Shown here piece by piece: positions 11,190 to 24,023 of a DNA stretch of 64,000 nucleotides. The notes beneath the pieces were generated by a model that saw only the letters and a list, made by a program, of their open reading frames with translations, was not told the DNA's origin and ran no database searches. The position numbers and the translations under genes are program-made. Within the stretch, counting starts at the first letter, position 1; each line of letters opens with the position of its first letter. Location of the stretch: contig JADFUC010000115.1 in assembly GCA_019722365.1 (NCBI GenBank), positions 42,107-106,106 on the forward strand. The letters are read 5' to 3'. This DNA comes from Lithospermum erythrorhizon. Its lineage: Eukaryota > Streptophyta > Magnoliopsida > Boraginales > Boraginaceae.

Positions 11190-12100
11190 TGTGGGGTGGT
11201 GGGATATCAAGATAGCTACATCCATTATCAAACTAGTGGTTTATGTGGTATTAATCAAATTGTCGCATTAGTGCGTGATCGACGAAGCCGCCACTCGCCT
11301 TGGACCGCTGACGGACAACGCCGCGTATGGAGTCAGTATGGATTATACCGATCAAGTGTTAAAACAATTTTAGCGGTCTTCGGTTGTGTCATCACTTGCT
11401 AATCGGGGCCTTTGATGATTCCGCGTGAAGACGATCCTCTAAAGATATTGTTTCGATATTCAAGTAGTCGGTGAAAAAATGCAAGCGGCTGGGAGTTTGG
11501 GTGATCTTCAAGCATTTATGGAAAGTGGCGATCTTCATCAAATACCTTCCATAAGAAAGACCGAAACCCTAGAAGATTCACAATTATATATATGGATGTT
11601 AAATCAAGAAAGTCGACGCAATCGAAGATAATTTAATTAAAAACAAAGATTGTCACAAATCGAAGAATACAAGCCATTTGTGTTTTGAGCGTAGGTCGTT
11701 GCTTTTGTGTTTAGAAGAATTCCTCTTAGTCTTCTAAACTAACGCACGATTGCTATAACACTGGCTGCGACAATTCTCGAGCTCTCATTGAGTTTGTATA
11801 ACCGAACACTCGCAGCCGCCGATTGGCGTATAAAAGAAGTTGTGTGGATCCTAGACTTAATTCTATGCTGAAGGTTGCTTAGGAGCGCCAGCGAAACGTG
11901 GATCATTTGTGTAAGTCCCTACTTGTAATAACTTCAAATTGATAAAAATTCTCTCGGGCAACCGCCTGCATGTAGGTTTTACCGAATCAAGTTACTACTT
12001 TGCGTGTTCTTTAATTTTGGCGATTTTTCATGTTAGTTTCAAATCGGGTATCATCGCTGGATTGACAACCGGGTCATTTGTCTCGTGGTTCACTTTTTTC
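11190..12100 (+). repeat. Putative 5' LTR/leader of the plus-strand SIRE-like element
   Basis: It is placed here because it precedes a PBS-like site and contains a TATA-like GTATAAAAG, as expected for an LTR. It does not visibly align with the LTRs at 49564-50399 and 57358-58178, so it would belong to a different subfamily. The left boundary is a guess. Confidence 0.35.
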
Positions 12101-12147
12101 ATCGTATCGAGCGGAAGACGATATACCTGGTCGAGATCTGTGAACTA

Positions 12148-13740
12148 ATGGAAGGTAACCAGAAGGAAGCTCAATTACTCGCCCCCTCGACTTGATGGAT
12201 CCAATTATCCCTATTGGAAAGCTAAGATGACCGCCTTTTTGAGATCAGTAGATACAAGAACATGGAAGGTCAGGCTCACTCCAAGGATCTAAGCGATTCT
12301 TTCACGTAAACTAATGACGAATTAGTTCTTTGTGGGTTGTTAAGAACAAGATCGCCTAACATGTATGCACTGTCCTTGGGGAACAAAGTGGAAGCCTTGA
12401 ATGCTATCTTTTGTGTCAGTCGCCTAGAGGTTTTTAAACTTAATAGGTCATGTACGACGACGAACGGTACGGGAAATTTTTACAGCATCGCCATGTATGA
12501 ACTCTAAAGTAAAAGATGTCTAGACTTCAAAGCAATTACCACCAAGTTGGGAGAATTTGAAGATGCAAGAGGACAGAAACAATCACTATCTATAACTCCA
12601 AGATAAAGGATCTAGCTAATGAGTCTTTTTTCCCTAGGAGTAAGAGACGAAAGCAAATCTAGAAGCTAGTTAGAAAAGCATCGAACCTCCCCAAGCAGAT
12701 TTGTCGACAAGCATACCATTGAAGAAGCTCAGGATCTATCTACTATGGGTTTTGATGAGCTAATTGGAAATCTCACTAATTTCTCGAGATGACTCGAGGT
12801 TATCGAACCGCCTGGTGGAGTGAGAAATTTCTAAAGGCTACTAACTCTGAAAATGGCGAGGAGAATCTAGCTGAGACAGTGAACTTGTTGGCCAAAAACT
12901 TCAATAAAACCCTAAAAAGGTTCAACAAGAAACCGTATTTCGGAGGAGGTACACCAGAATGGTTGGAGCGACGGATCGACGGAGGATGGAAAATTCAACT
13001 TTGGTGGATCTAGCAATAAATGAACAAATACTAATCACCAAAGCGGAATACAATGTAGTAGCAAGGATTTGGTCACATCCAAGTTGAGTGTCCCAATTAT
13101 GTGAAGAAGCAGTCTAAGAGTTACTATACTACCTCCTTTCGTGATGAAGAGACTCCGATTTAAAAGGAGGAGAGCAACAACGGTTAGCAACTTTGTAGCG
13201 CATGTTCTCATGATGTCCAAGAATCTAGCACAATCCCATTGTTACCGACTCGTGGATCCCGATAATATGAGCTTTGGTGAAGAGGAAGAACTCTATTGAA
13301 AAGAAGAGTTAATGGCAAACTATCAATTACTCTTCGACAAGTGGTCCAAACTGACTCAGGTCTACACCTCAGGAGAAATCGAAAGAACTGCCTTGAAGAA
13401 AAAGAATAAAGAATTGGTGAAAGTGGTTGAGGAACAAAAATTGGAGATACGCATCCTTGAAAATAAATTGGAAAGAATGGTTAGAGGGATAAATATGATG
13501 AATTCTAGTACTCCGATTTTGGATGAAATTTTGTTGCAAGGAAAAAGGTGTGGTGATAATTCAGGGACGTGTTTAACAATGGAAATGAAATTAGACATAA
13601 CACTCGCGCAAGAACGCTTATTGCCGGGGCTGAAGTCAACCAAATCAAGTTCACAAGAACAAGTATTACCGAGATGTCATCATTGGCGGAAAGAAGGCGA
13701 CACATAGCACTTATTGCTATGTAAAAATTTATGGGAAAGG
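12148..13740 (+). pseudogene. SIRE-like gag polyprotein remnant
   Basis: A start at 12148 (MEGNQKE) is followed, with frame changes, by PPRLDGSNYPYWKAKMTAFL (about 12190), the DUF4219/UBN2 signature. LSTMGFDELIGNL follows near 12760 and LLAKNFNKTLKRFNKKPYF at about 12885-12945. A first zinc knuckle, QCSKDFGHIQVECPNY, lies near 13060 and has lost one of its spacing residues. The open piece 13312-13707 is a coiled-coil-like segment rich in Lys, Glu and Leu. A second knuckle near 13680 has lost cysteines (CHHWRKEGD against CYHCGKKGH in the relative at 55661-55846). The RNA-binding function is clearly lost. Confidence 0.75.
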
Positions 13741-13899
13741 CGTAAATAAGTATTCTCTACCTAAAATGCAATAGGTGCGAAGGAAACCCGCGAAAGCAAT
13801 GTAGTTTTTTACGCTCTTAAAGCCACTGCACGGACCGGGCCGGTACTTTGATAAATGGGCTGCCGACACATGACGTGAATGTGAGCAAACTTAATCCGC

Positions 13900-14960
13900 A
13901 GATAAGGAAGTAAAAACTGACTTTGTTACTTTTGTGGAGGTGAAAAGGAAAGACTATTGAAAAAGGCGATTAAATGTCAAGCGATCGCCTAACTCACGGC
14001 AAATCTAATTAGCATTAGTCAACTTTGTGACAATGGTTTAAAGGTTGCCTTCGATGTACATGCAAGCAGAGCAACCAAAATAATGATCTCATCATGCAGG
14101 GAGTCGATCTACCGATAATTACATTCTGTGGGACACCATCTCGTAAGGCCTTATCTAGTCGAGCTCAAGGATGTAGAGCTACGGCACAAAAGACTCGACA
14201 TACCACCATCGGAAATATTCAACAACTAATCTCAAGAAATGCCAGACGTGGATCGCCACCTTTGTGGTCAAGTGAAAGAGTTTGTGGGGAATGTCAGATA
14301 GGCAAGCAACCGAAAGTGTCCCACCCGCCAATCAGCCATACCGTGCGGTCACTACTAGAGTAAGTCGAACTTTCGCACATGGATTTAATCGACCCATGCA
14401 GGTAGAAAGCATAGCAGGAAGGAAGTATGTATTCGTTTGTGTTCATGATTTTTCTAGGTACATTAATGGTTGAATTTTAAAGAAAAATCTGAGACCTTCG
14501 ATGTAATATTCAAGTATAAGGCCCCGCAACACGTATTCAAAGGAAAAAGAAGCTTAACATTCTCGCGCGACCAAGTGATCACGGAAGAGAATTCGAGGAA
14601 TTTCAAGTTTCAAACCTTTGTGATGAGGTACGATCAAACATGAATACTCTATTCCAATCACCCTCAGTCGTAATGGGATTGTGGAAAGGAAGAATGCAAT
14701 ACTTCAAGAGATGGCTGTGAGCCATGTTACATGCCAAGGAATTACCTATTAAATTTTGGGCGGAGGGCCGTAAACACGTTTGTCATATTCACAAATCACC
14801 GTGTCACTTCATACTGTGTACTCATTCTACTTCGTATGAATTATGGAGAGGGAGGAAACCGAATGTGCACTACTTTCATGTCTTTGGGAGTGTGTGTTAC
14901 ATCTTGACCGATAGAGAACCGAGGCAGAAATTTGATCTACGTTGACGGCGAATCTTCTTT
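13900..14960 (+). pseudogene. SIRE-like pre-integrase and integrase remnant
   Basis: Pre-integrase and zinc-binding features are visible at about 14200-14340, where NIQQLISRNARRG and CGECQIGKQ are recognisable. HTVRSLLE follows, then GPMQVESIAGRKYVFVCVHD near 14400-14450. In VCVHDFSRY the first catalytic Asp of the DDE core appears as HD instead of the usual DD. PNVHYFHVFGSVCYILTDRE near 14870 marks the end of integrase. Several stops lie between the blocks. Confidence 0.75.
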
Positions 14961-15066
14961 GGGGTACTCTAGAATACCGTGCATTAAGGGTTTACAACAA
15001 ACGGACTCATATGGTTATGGAGTCAATAAATGTGAAAGTAGTGGATCAGATGCTTCGACATGATAG

Positions 15067-16360
15067 ATGAAGGCGATATCACCTACAAATATCCATCCGG
15101 CTACCTGGGCTACCAAAGCAATGGAGAAACGGGGACAAATCAAATATCGATGTAATAATTTTGAATCTGAACTCGCTATCAATGTAATTCAAAAGAATCA
15201 TCCTGTTGAACATATCATTGGAGAACTTGATCAAGGGACAACCACAAGGAAGAAGGACAAAGTCGACTATCGAAAGATGGCAGGATTACTCGGCGAAACA
15301 TGTTTCATCTCAAAAGTAGAACCGGCGATGTAAAGTCGCTAAGCATCATTTAGTACCGGACACGTTTACGCAAAGCAAGCAACTGGTCTGGGCTTTGAGA
15401 AGAATGATGTGTGGAACTTGTTCCAAGCATTCACCTCGGTGCAGTCGTCATAGGCACTAAATGGATTTCTGAACAAAATGGATGTGTCCGGAAATGTTAC
15501 AAGAAACAAAGCTAAAGTTAGTCAAGCCAAGGACACACAATGCATCTTAAGGAATTGATTTCGAGGAGACGCTGGCCCCGGTGGCCGACTTGAAGCACAC
15601 GGCCGCTTCTATCCATTACTCCGGCCTTTTTTAAAGTTCAAACTATTTTCGATGGACGCCGTAAGAGTGCTTTTCTTAATGGAGAAATTAAGAGGAGGCT
15701 CCATGTGGAACAACCAAAAGGGTTTATTGATGCCCTAATAACTGCAACATGTATACAACTTAAGAAAGCTCTCTATGGTCTCTGCCAAGCCCCGCGAAAA
15801 TGGGTACGGTAGACTCAAGCACCGTGTTTCTACCGAACAATGGTTGACCGAGGGGGAGTTGATAATACCGCTATCAAGAGGGGAAAGAATCAAATGACGC
15901 GTGCTCAAATTTATGTCAATGCATATAGTAAGCCTGGAGGGAGGCCAAATCACCGTAAAACAACTGTGCAACAGATGGAGGCAGAGTTTGAGATGAGCAT
16001 GGTGGGAGAATTGAAGTATTTTCTAGGGTTCCAGATCAATCAAATGGAAGATAGCATATTCATCTCTCAAGCGAATTATGCCAAGAACATGATGAAGAAA
16101 TTTGGACTGGAGACCTCTAAAACCAAAAGAACTCCTTTTGCAACTCACCTAAAAGTTACTAAGGATGAAGATGGGAAGGCGGTTGATGTGAGTCTTTATA
16201 GAAGCATGATCGGAAGTCTACTTTATCTCACCTCTCAAGTCGGCCTCGATATAGCTCACTTCATAGGTGCTGTGCTAGATATCAAGCAAATCCCAAAGAA
16301 AAGCCACCCAAATCTTGGTCAAGAGATTTCTCAAATACGCAAAAGTACATATAATCATGG
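15067..16360 (+). pseudogene. SIRE-like reverse transcriptase remnant with lost YVDD box
   Basis: The N-terminal linker KDKVDYRKMAGLLGETCFIS is intact at about 15255-15315. The later part is continuous from about 15973 to 16260, with EFEMSMVGELKYFLGFQIN, SQANYAKNMMKKFGLE and SLYRSMIGSLLYLTSQVG. Where the catalytic IYVDD should be, the sequence reads IYVNAYSK (near 15910), so both aspartates are gone. This is a dead polymerase even apart from its stops. Confidence 0.8.
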
Positions 16361-16399
16361 GCTTTATATACTTTCATTAATTAATACCTCTCTTGTAGT

Positions 16400-16870
16400 A
16401 TCGTGATGCCTTTACTCAGGGCAGGAAACACGGAGGATAGGAAGAGCACATCTGGAGGATGTTTTTTTGTGGGAAATAATCTTGTCTCATGGTTCAGCAA
16501 GAAGCAAAATTCGGTGTCACTTTCCACAGCCGAAGCCGAATATATAGCTGCCGGAAGTAGCTGCACTCAATTAATTTGGATGAAGCAAATGCTAGAAGAG
16601 TATGGTGTCAAACCAGGAGTCATGACTCTCATCGTGACAAGATGAAATACCACGCATTTCCAAAAAAAATCTAGTGTAAACATACCGGACTAAGCATACT
16701 GGGATATACGACATCACTTCAATAGAAATTGGTAGAAGACGGGGTTGTCAAATTGAAACATGTAAGCAAAGGATAAGCACTGGCCTATATTCTCACTAAG
16801 GGACTAGATGTGAATCAATTCGAGTATCCGAAAAATGGCTTTCGGATTATGTGTGTTGAATAAATAGAAC
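16400..16870 (+). pseudogene. SIRE-like RNase H remnant
   Basis: The open piece 16403-16645 contains DRKSTSGGCFFVGNNLVSWF and SLSTAEAEYIAAGSSCTQL, the standard copia RNase H strings. It is followed by an out-of-frame DIRHHF region near 16700 and a terminal VKLKHV-like region near 16750. The catalytic acidic residues of this segment (the Glu of EAEY) are retained. Confidence 0.8.
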
Positions 16871-17151
16871 TAGCTCAGCTAAGAGAATAATCTTGGCTAG
16901 GAGCCAAGTGTTATAACAATTGGATGAAAGTTGGCTCAACGGTTACTTTTGTAAAAATGGCGGTTACTTGGGCTTTTAATGTGTGCAGCTTTTTCAGGGA
17001 ACGTGTATTGGCATTTTTTTCTCTCCACTCAACCACTAAACCGCAAACACACACTTTTTACATCACAATTCTCACAAACTCTTCACATTCAAATCCCTCT
17101 CAACATCTCTTCCAAAATTCTTACTTTCACAAAGCTCTCCCAAAAACAAAA

Positions 17152-17548
17152 ATGTTGAATACTCTCAAAGAACGCAAGGCACAAAGGCGCCGAGGAGAAC
17201 AAGGACTAAACTTGGTGGTTCAGCCTCTAATAAAGTTGTCCTCCTCCGGTTATGTCGCCGGAAGGAGAAACTCAACAACCACCCCATGTGTTGATGATCA
17301 CAAGTGAAGAAGGGGCTACAAGTGACATGCAAAATATACTGTTGTCTCAAACCCACAATAATTCCTGTGAAGAATTACAACCCAAGTTCGGATTTTTATG
17401 ATAAAAGTGACAATGTAGAGGGTCAAGTCAAATCTAGTGACACCCCTAGGCCTGAATATGAGCCCAATTTCGATGAAGATAGGCCTATTGAAGTTGAAGT
17501 AAGTGATGATGATGTTGAGGTTAATCCACCTGTTAAACCCCCTCCATG
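17152..17548 (+). pseudogene. Env-like ORF fragment of SIRE type
   Basis: A pyrimidine/A-rich leader (about 17000-17150) leads to ATG at 17152 and a Lys/Arg/Gln-rich start (MLNTLKERKAQRRRGEQG). A frameshift follows, then the acidic piece 17304-17549 with DEDRPIEVEVSDDDVEV. Position after RNase H and the leader architecture match the minus-strand element near 52640. SIRE elements often carry such a downstream frame. No membrane segment is visible, so env-like is positional only. Confidence 0.4.
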
Positions 17549-17560
17549 AAGTCTGGGCTT

Positions 17561-20500
17561 ATAACCCGACGACATACTCGCTTTTAATATTTTAATATTT
17601 TGCCCATATATATTGTTATGGAATGGAAAATGAGGTATTCAGATATGAATCCGCTTCATTTATTTATTTACGGTCCGCATAATCGGGAAATGTTGCAAAC
17701 AACCCGGCCGGGAGTCATATTTCTTTTTCATTCTTGTGGGTTCATTTACCCACAAGGACGCAGGTCAGTTTAAGTTGGGTTGGGGAGTAGTAGTATGTAT
17801 CGCAAAGGGGTGGCATCAAGATAACATTTTAACAAAGACGGCACTTGGAGAACTTGAGGTCTCTGCTGAGCCGAAGAATACAAGACTTGCACTTCTAAAG
17901 TAATCGTGAATAGGTCTCATGTTAGCATTTCACTCTGTTGCCGACGTGCACAGCGTCCTGTGGGTCATATCTATATCTCCCAAAATGTGCTATTTATTTA
18001 TTTTTCATATTGTGCATGCCGTTGAATATGTGCTATCTATGCATGGCTAAATAAAGTTAATACCATTAATCTCACCAATTAAAAATTTAAGCAATGTATC
18101 AAGCCAATTTTAAAGTTGTGAAATCGGGTTGCATTATCCTTCGACACACCGCGATGGCAAGTTACGCTTTGCACTTTGATGGGCGACAACGGATCATGTC
18201 ATGATTTCCATTAATGTCAGGCTTTCGATGATCACCCAAGTAACTATTTGGTTTAATTGGTATGCTTAACCGGGTTTGTTAGAGATACAAAGTCGTAGCA
18301 TCCTCAGATGGTACGCTTAGCATTACAAGAGTTATGTAGTTTCGTAATTGGTTGGTAACCTACTATTGCGCCCGATTCAAAATGTATGTGTTGCCGCTTG
18401 AATTGGGCATAATAGACTTTGGTACCTTGGCTATGCCATTTTACATAATTGGTCGATAACCTACTATTATACTTGATTCAAAATGTATGCAAAGTGTTGT
18501 CAAGCCAATCCGAGCATAATGGATCTCGATACCTTGTACATTTTGTGAGATCAAGTACGGGTATTATATTTACTATCCATTTTGTAAATATGTGTATGAT
18601 TGTTTTGAACTACATCGTTTATTTTAAGCTGCATATTTCCCATTATTTTTGGCATATTGCTTACTCTATTTTATTCACCATTTATTGGGTAAACTTAAAT
18701 TGTGAATTTTATAATGTGAAATAAAATAAGTTAAGGAGAAATCCGAATGACTTGTTGAAACAAAATGTTACAACGCGATCTCCTTCAACTATTGTAATCG
18801 GTTGTATGCTAATAGAGGACAAACTTTAAATACCACAAACATTTAAGACTTGATTCAATCATGTTGATACGTTGCATGAACTTTGGTTCAAGTGAACAAA
18901 GTCACATGATATGATTGAAGGATAATTAATTTTTGACTAATCAATGGAGATGACGCTATGGAAATAATTCAATATGTCATATTGTTTCTTAGCCACCAAC
19001 AAGTTTTAAATAATAAATAGTTTAATCTTCTTTATAACTGACATTGAGAAAACTATTAAATGATCTTTGAATGCGCATTCACATCTCGCCACGCGATTGG
19101 TATTTAGTTTCTTTTTTTTTTTTTTTTTTTTATCATTTAATTTAACATGGTTCATGAATTCCGATGAAACAAAAGATTACGGTAATGTGAACTAAATAAG
19201 CAAAGTTATCTATTCTGGCTCTCATGCCACTTGTACGCTTGAGTGGACATGAACTATAAGTTGAAGTTAATGATTCACATCATTATTTCAAACTTTAAAG
19301 CATGTAGTTAAGGTTTTAAGTAACATTTAGGAATTGAAAGCGAGATTGTTTAAACCTCATATCTCAAATAATTTATTGCCAAAGCCAGAATGTTGCTAGG
19401 CTACTGGGCCAAGTTGGAGAGAACACTAAGTTTTGACTCACGATTTAATCATGGATATGAGCCAAGCATAACAATAGCTAGAAAGACAAAGATACAAAGG
19501 AAAGCTTATCGAGCTCTCAGTGGGTAAGCATGTGCTTAATTACATTATAAGAGAGCATTGCTAGTTTTAAATCCTCCATGGTGGCGTGGTCGGGATTCTA
19601 AACTATTTCTCTTTTGCACTTGTAAGTAGTAGAAACGAATGTCATGTTTGACATACACGTTCCATATCGTGATTCTCGATTAAGGAACATTGGCCTTACT
19701 CTTCTTTGAAAGACACCTCAACAACATACCTATCGAGTAATACTTATGGATTATAACCCCAACAAGACTTGAGTATAATCTGAAAGATAAACTAAGTCAA
19801 ATCCTTACTAGACTTAGTGGGAGATTCACTAGTCTAAATTAAGTTTGTATGCTTACATACAAGCTAATTAAAAAGATTTGGAAATACTGAACGATACATC
19901 GTAGTCGATATGAAATTACTATCGCTCTTAGTCGGCATGATCGAGTTATAATATATCATCCGAAGAATGAGACATCATTCTAATCTTAAACGCATTCTTT
20001 TGATTAAGATAAGTAATTAAGTGAATTGTGTTTAATAAAATTAAAAACACAAATCGACGAGATCTTTTCAATTTCATATACCAAGAGAATTTCGTTCTAA
20101 CCTTAGATGTGTCATTAGTTGAGTGATACAAGTAAGAAATGTGTTTAACGTGGTTGAAACACAAAGAATGAAATAATTTCACATATTAAAGTTGCTACAC
20201 CTACCTTTAAACTAATTTATTCATATTCAACTGCACAACTCAAGAGCTATGCTTTTGATAAACGGCATTCCTTTGAAACGCCTCGTATAAGATAAGTTAG
20301 TATTATGTCACTATAGTAGACATAATTTAACTCGATCCAAAGTTGATATTAAGTCATTTTGTACATAACCGTATGAAGTCGATATTTATTTCCATCTACT
20401 ATAAATTGGCTGCAATTTATTGTACGTATGAGACTTCCCCCATCATATACAAATAGTGAAAAATAAATATGTGACTTGAATGCATTCAAGGGCTCTCAAA

Positions 20501-22353
20501 GTTATATCATGAGTATTCCACTCTTGACGATTTAAAGCTAAATGCAATGATACAAATGCCAACATCAATAAATAATACTCCAATAAATGACTATATTATT
20601 TTAAATGAAATAAGATGTGAATACATGGGTTGAGTATAAAGCTCTATTTTATCTTCTAGATGGTAATTCATCAGGAGTAAGAGCCCATTCTATATTGCTT
20701 TCTGGATGGTGAATCATCGAAGTAATAAACGATTCTCATTAAATGAGCAATTAGTCAGCGAATGAAGCCGCTTAATCATACATTTGTCAGAAACCAAGAT
20801 TAAACATATTCATTAGTTGACTATGCCTATGTTTATTTTAAACTTTCTTAGTGCTATTACACAAGTTGTAACATGCGGTCTAAGCAATCGATCCTGTTAA
20901 CGCCCTAAGTAACGATCGTGGACGACGGATACTGACATTATTATCGAACTCCACATCTCAAGCGAGAATATAAAAGAAAGTTTCTATACTATTAGAATCT
21001 AAAGTTGCAAACTTAAGATTGAGTATAATGAAGTTAAATTCCTCACTTTGATACTTCTGATTTAAAATCAATAAGAATCAAGAACGACAAGAATCCTCGA
21101 GTTCCTTAAAGGTTACTGGGACAGAATCCGCATAAATGAAGTTTCAGGACACTAAATGTTGAAGAAATCTTCTACAACCTTAAAAGGTATAGTAGTGATT
21201 AGGTTCTGTACATTTGTGGGCCCAACTACATATATGTGACACATGCTATAATCAAATACATTATATATATTGCACAGTCAAGTATGACATTTTGCTTGTT
21301 GCTTAAGATGTCAGCGAAGTCGAGGTGATTGAAATCTATAATAGATTAAATTTATAAATAGACGTATTCTCTTATTGACAAGGCAACTCTTCATTGAGGT
21401 CAAATCCCACTAGTAAAGTGGTCTCACATTAACGAAGCGTTTGAAGTCTAGTTACATAGTAATATACTCCACCGTGATGCCAAGGCCAAGGTCATGTTGT
21501 GCACCACAACTATGACGTAGCATGATTTCCGTGGATGAAATTATGAAGTTTTACTAAAGGTATTCACGCCGACTGAATACGCTTGGTAGAAACTTTAAGG
21601 GAATAGGTAACTATAGTTACAATTTAAATGGATCAATTGTCGATCCTCACTTCAGAATCGAACGCGATAGCAAAGATTATGGACAGTTGTACCATATGAA
21701 AGGCTATTAGCCAAGAATTTCAATAATAGGACCGAGTCTAGTATGCTCGATGAGTAAACTAAAAGGAAACTTGAACTCAAAGACTACAACTTGACCACCA
21801 ATCTGCTTTTGTTGGTACGTTGTTAAAAGAATATGCATTTAATAAGCATGTATGCTTTTAACACACTTCGAGTTGTGTTGTAAACCTACCCGATAACCCC
21901 GAGAAGTGGTTGGAAACCTATTTCGATCATAGTCGCATGACTATGTCGTGGTAATCTTAGTCATCAATGATTCCTTGGTTGAGAGATCGGGTCACAATGT
22001 AAAAGGTCAAGCCAGAAGTAGTATTCAATAAAGGATGCATTATAATCACTAATTTTGTTTTTACATATCATGAAATGATCTATAGTCATGCAAGCTTAAA
22101 GGATCCATGTACGGATTTAAGCATGCAAAATGAGTCGGTGATCTTTCCCCGGTGATTCAACCAAGTTTGGTTTTTTACGAGCACAACGGCGAACCGAACG
22201 TGGCAAAGTTTAATGGGAGCTAATGGTCTCACTTTCCTGAATAAGTTATAATTGATTAAACAAAAGTTATTTTTTGTTTTAATCTCGATTAGCACCAAAC
22301 TACATGAATGCGTGATTCATCCATATACATCTATTATTTATTTCCCCAAATGT
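17561..22353. other. Repeat-like DNA without recognisable genes
   Basis: No protein domain could be identified on either strand. Visible structures are a roughly 100-bp imperfect tandem duplication at 18338-18550 and a T-run at about 19110-19131. A leader-like ACTCCACCGTGATGCC stretch lies near 21470. The segment may be the decayed interior of the element whose LTR-like unit follows at 22354, but that is inference. Confidence 0.35.
18338..18550. repeat. About 100-bp imperfect tandem duplication
   Basis: Both units contain AATTGGT(T/C)G(G/A)TAACCTACTATT and GATTCAAAATGTATG. Each also has a GCATAAT(A/G)GA..T(T/C)GATACCTTG-like block. The spacing is roughly 110 bases. Confidence 0.7.
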
Positions 22354-24023
22354 TGTTGGAAATATATAATATACATGTATCAGACATCGATGAGCTGAAA
22401 AGTTAAATTCCTAGGTTAGCCTATGTTTTCTAGAGAGGCAACATGAATTGTTGATTACACCTCTTCAAGCCTAGAAACATAGGATAGCCAGCCGACAGCC
22501 GATAGTTAGGGCGACAAGCATCAAATGACTAACATGGTATTTTGATTAGTGATCAAGATTGATCACGTTAGCCTCAGATCAGATCAATACTGGCCGCCAG
22601 CTTCTATGACCGAGGAGTCGGGTATGACCGAAACGAATTCATAGAAGATATGTATATCTGTGTCCTATGATATTTGTTTAGAATTTTAGGTTCGATAATT
22701 CTTAGACCTACGATATATAACTATCTGTGTTATATGAGCTCTCAGACTTCTTGACTATGACCAAACGCCCCGCCTTTTAAGCCAGGATTATAACGCATAC
22801 TGGTCACACAAAGGAGTATAACGATAGATGTTGATATATTGGGAGGGATTTATCCGCCCTTGATATACAAGGAAGATCTCGTGCCTCTCACACAGCTTGG
22901 TAATCGATTAGTTTGGCTGGACGCCATAAATGCTTATTCCGCCCATAATGAGTGTTAAAGTTGTAGGTGTTTCAAGCGACACACTTCTTACGGCAGGTTA
23001 GCCTACTTACTGTAGATCGCGTGATAAAAGGAATTGTCTAGTAATCGCCCAAGGGCAGAGTGTCGAAATCAATGAAAATTGATTCCTTTATTATGCCCGC
23101 TGCGCAATTATGTATCAATACATTTACCGGGTCAAGTTAAACGTGATTACCGGAACTTCAGTTGTTCACCTTAGTAATTGTAGTTATTACTAGTGTGGGT
23201 TCTCATGATAATTTAAGGGGTTATGAGTGATTGCTAGATCTTACTCATTAATCGCTATAATAGTAATTGGTAAATTATTATTATTATACAACTTACTATT
23301 ATTCCGAGCCTAGAAGGTCACACACACAAGGACGTTGAATTATATTTCATGTATGAAATTAAACTACATTTGCTAAATTGAGAGTCGATTGTAATCACCC
23401 AGTATTCTCACTGGGAATTTTACATTGTTAATGTAAAATATAATTGATGAACCCTTTAATTAATTAATTAGTCAATTGAATTAATTCGATAGTTAGTTGA
23501 GCTTGTTAGTAACTTGTTAGTTACTATTAACAACTTGTTAGTGTTTGATTTTACTTAACGGTTTAATTAAATTAAACGGGTTGACTCATTAACTATTCGG
23601 TTGAGCTTTAGGTTTAATAATAATATTAAACTAAACTCTAATCATAACAAATAATTAGTCTAATTATTTTGGAAGATGAAAAAGCCTCCACTATTTCACG
23701 AGAGAAGCCAGCAGGTTTCAAAGAAGAAATTTTTCATTTTTTTCATCCAATCCAACTTTTGTTCTAGAAAGCATAAGTGTAGATTCAACCTCTCCCCTGT
23801 GTGCAACCGACTGTAGGCACTACATTTCAAGTATTTCAAATAATGGAATTCAAAGGAGGCTTCGGGTGGAAAGATTTGGAGATACTACTGCATCTTCAGA
23901 GTACTGTATTCATATAAGTCATTATACGAATTTTTGGGGATTAATTCTATATCATTTTCAGGATCCTAGATGTATGAATTCTGGTGTGTTATCACAAATG
24001 AAATTCATAGCCAGATTCTAACA
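22354..24023. repeat. LTR-like unit (1.67 kb)
   Basis: It starts TGTTGGAAATATATAATA and ends GATTCTAACA, a good TGTT..AACA terminal pair. It has the AT-rich, non-coding character of an LTR. A stem-loop lies inside it at 22414-22489. No second copy and no target duplication were found, so it may be a solo LTR or the 3' LTR of the decayed interior to its left. Confidence 0.45.

Larger units (their letters stand above)
11190..17560 (+). mobile_element. Decayed SIRE-like Ty1/copia element (plus strand)
   Basis: In order: a leader or LTR-like region with GTATAAAAG (about 11828), a PBS-like ATCGTATCGAGC at 12101-12112, gag, pre-integrase and integrase, RT, RNase H, and a downstream env-like reading frame. 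This order and the peptide strings (HTVTTRV, GPMQVES, RKSTSGGCFF, SLSTAEAEYIAA) match the SIRE/Maximus lineage. A clear 3' LTR was not found after 17.56 kb. A related element lies in the opposite orientation at 49564-58178. Confidence 0.8.
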
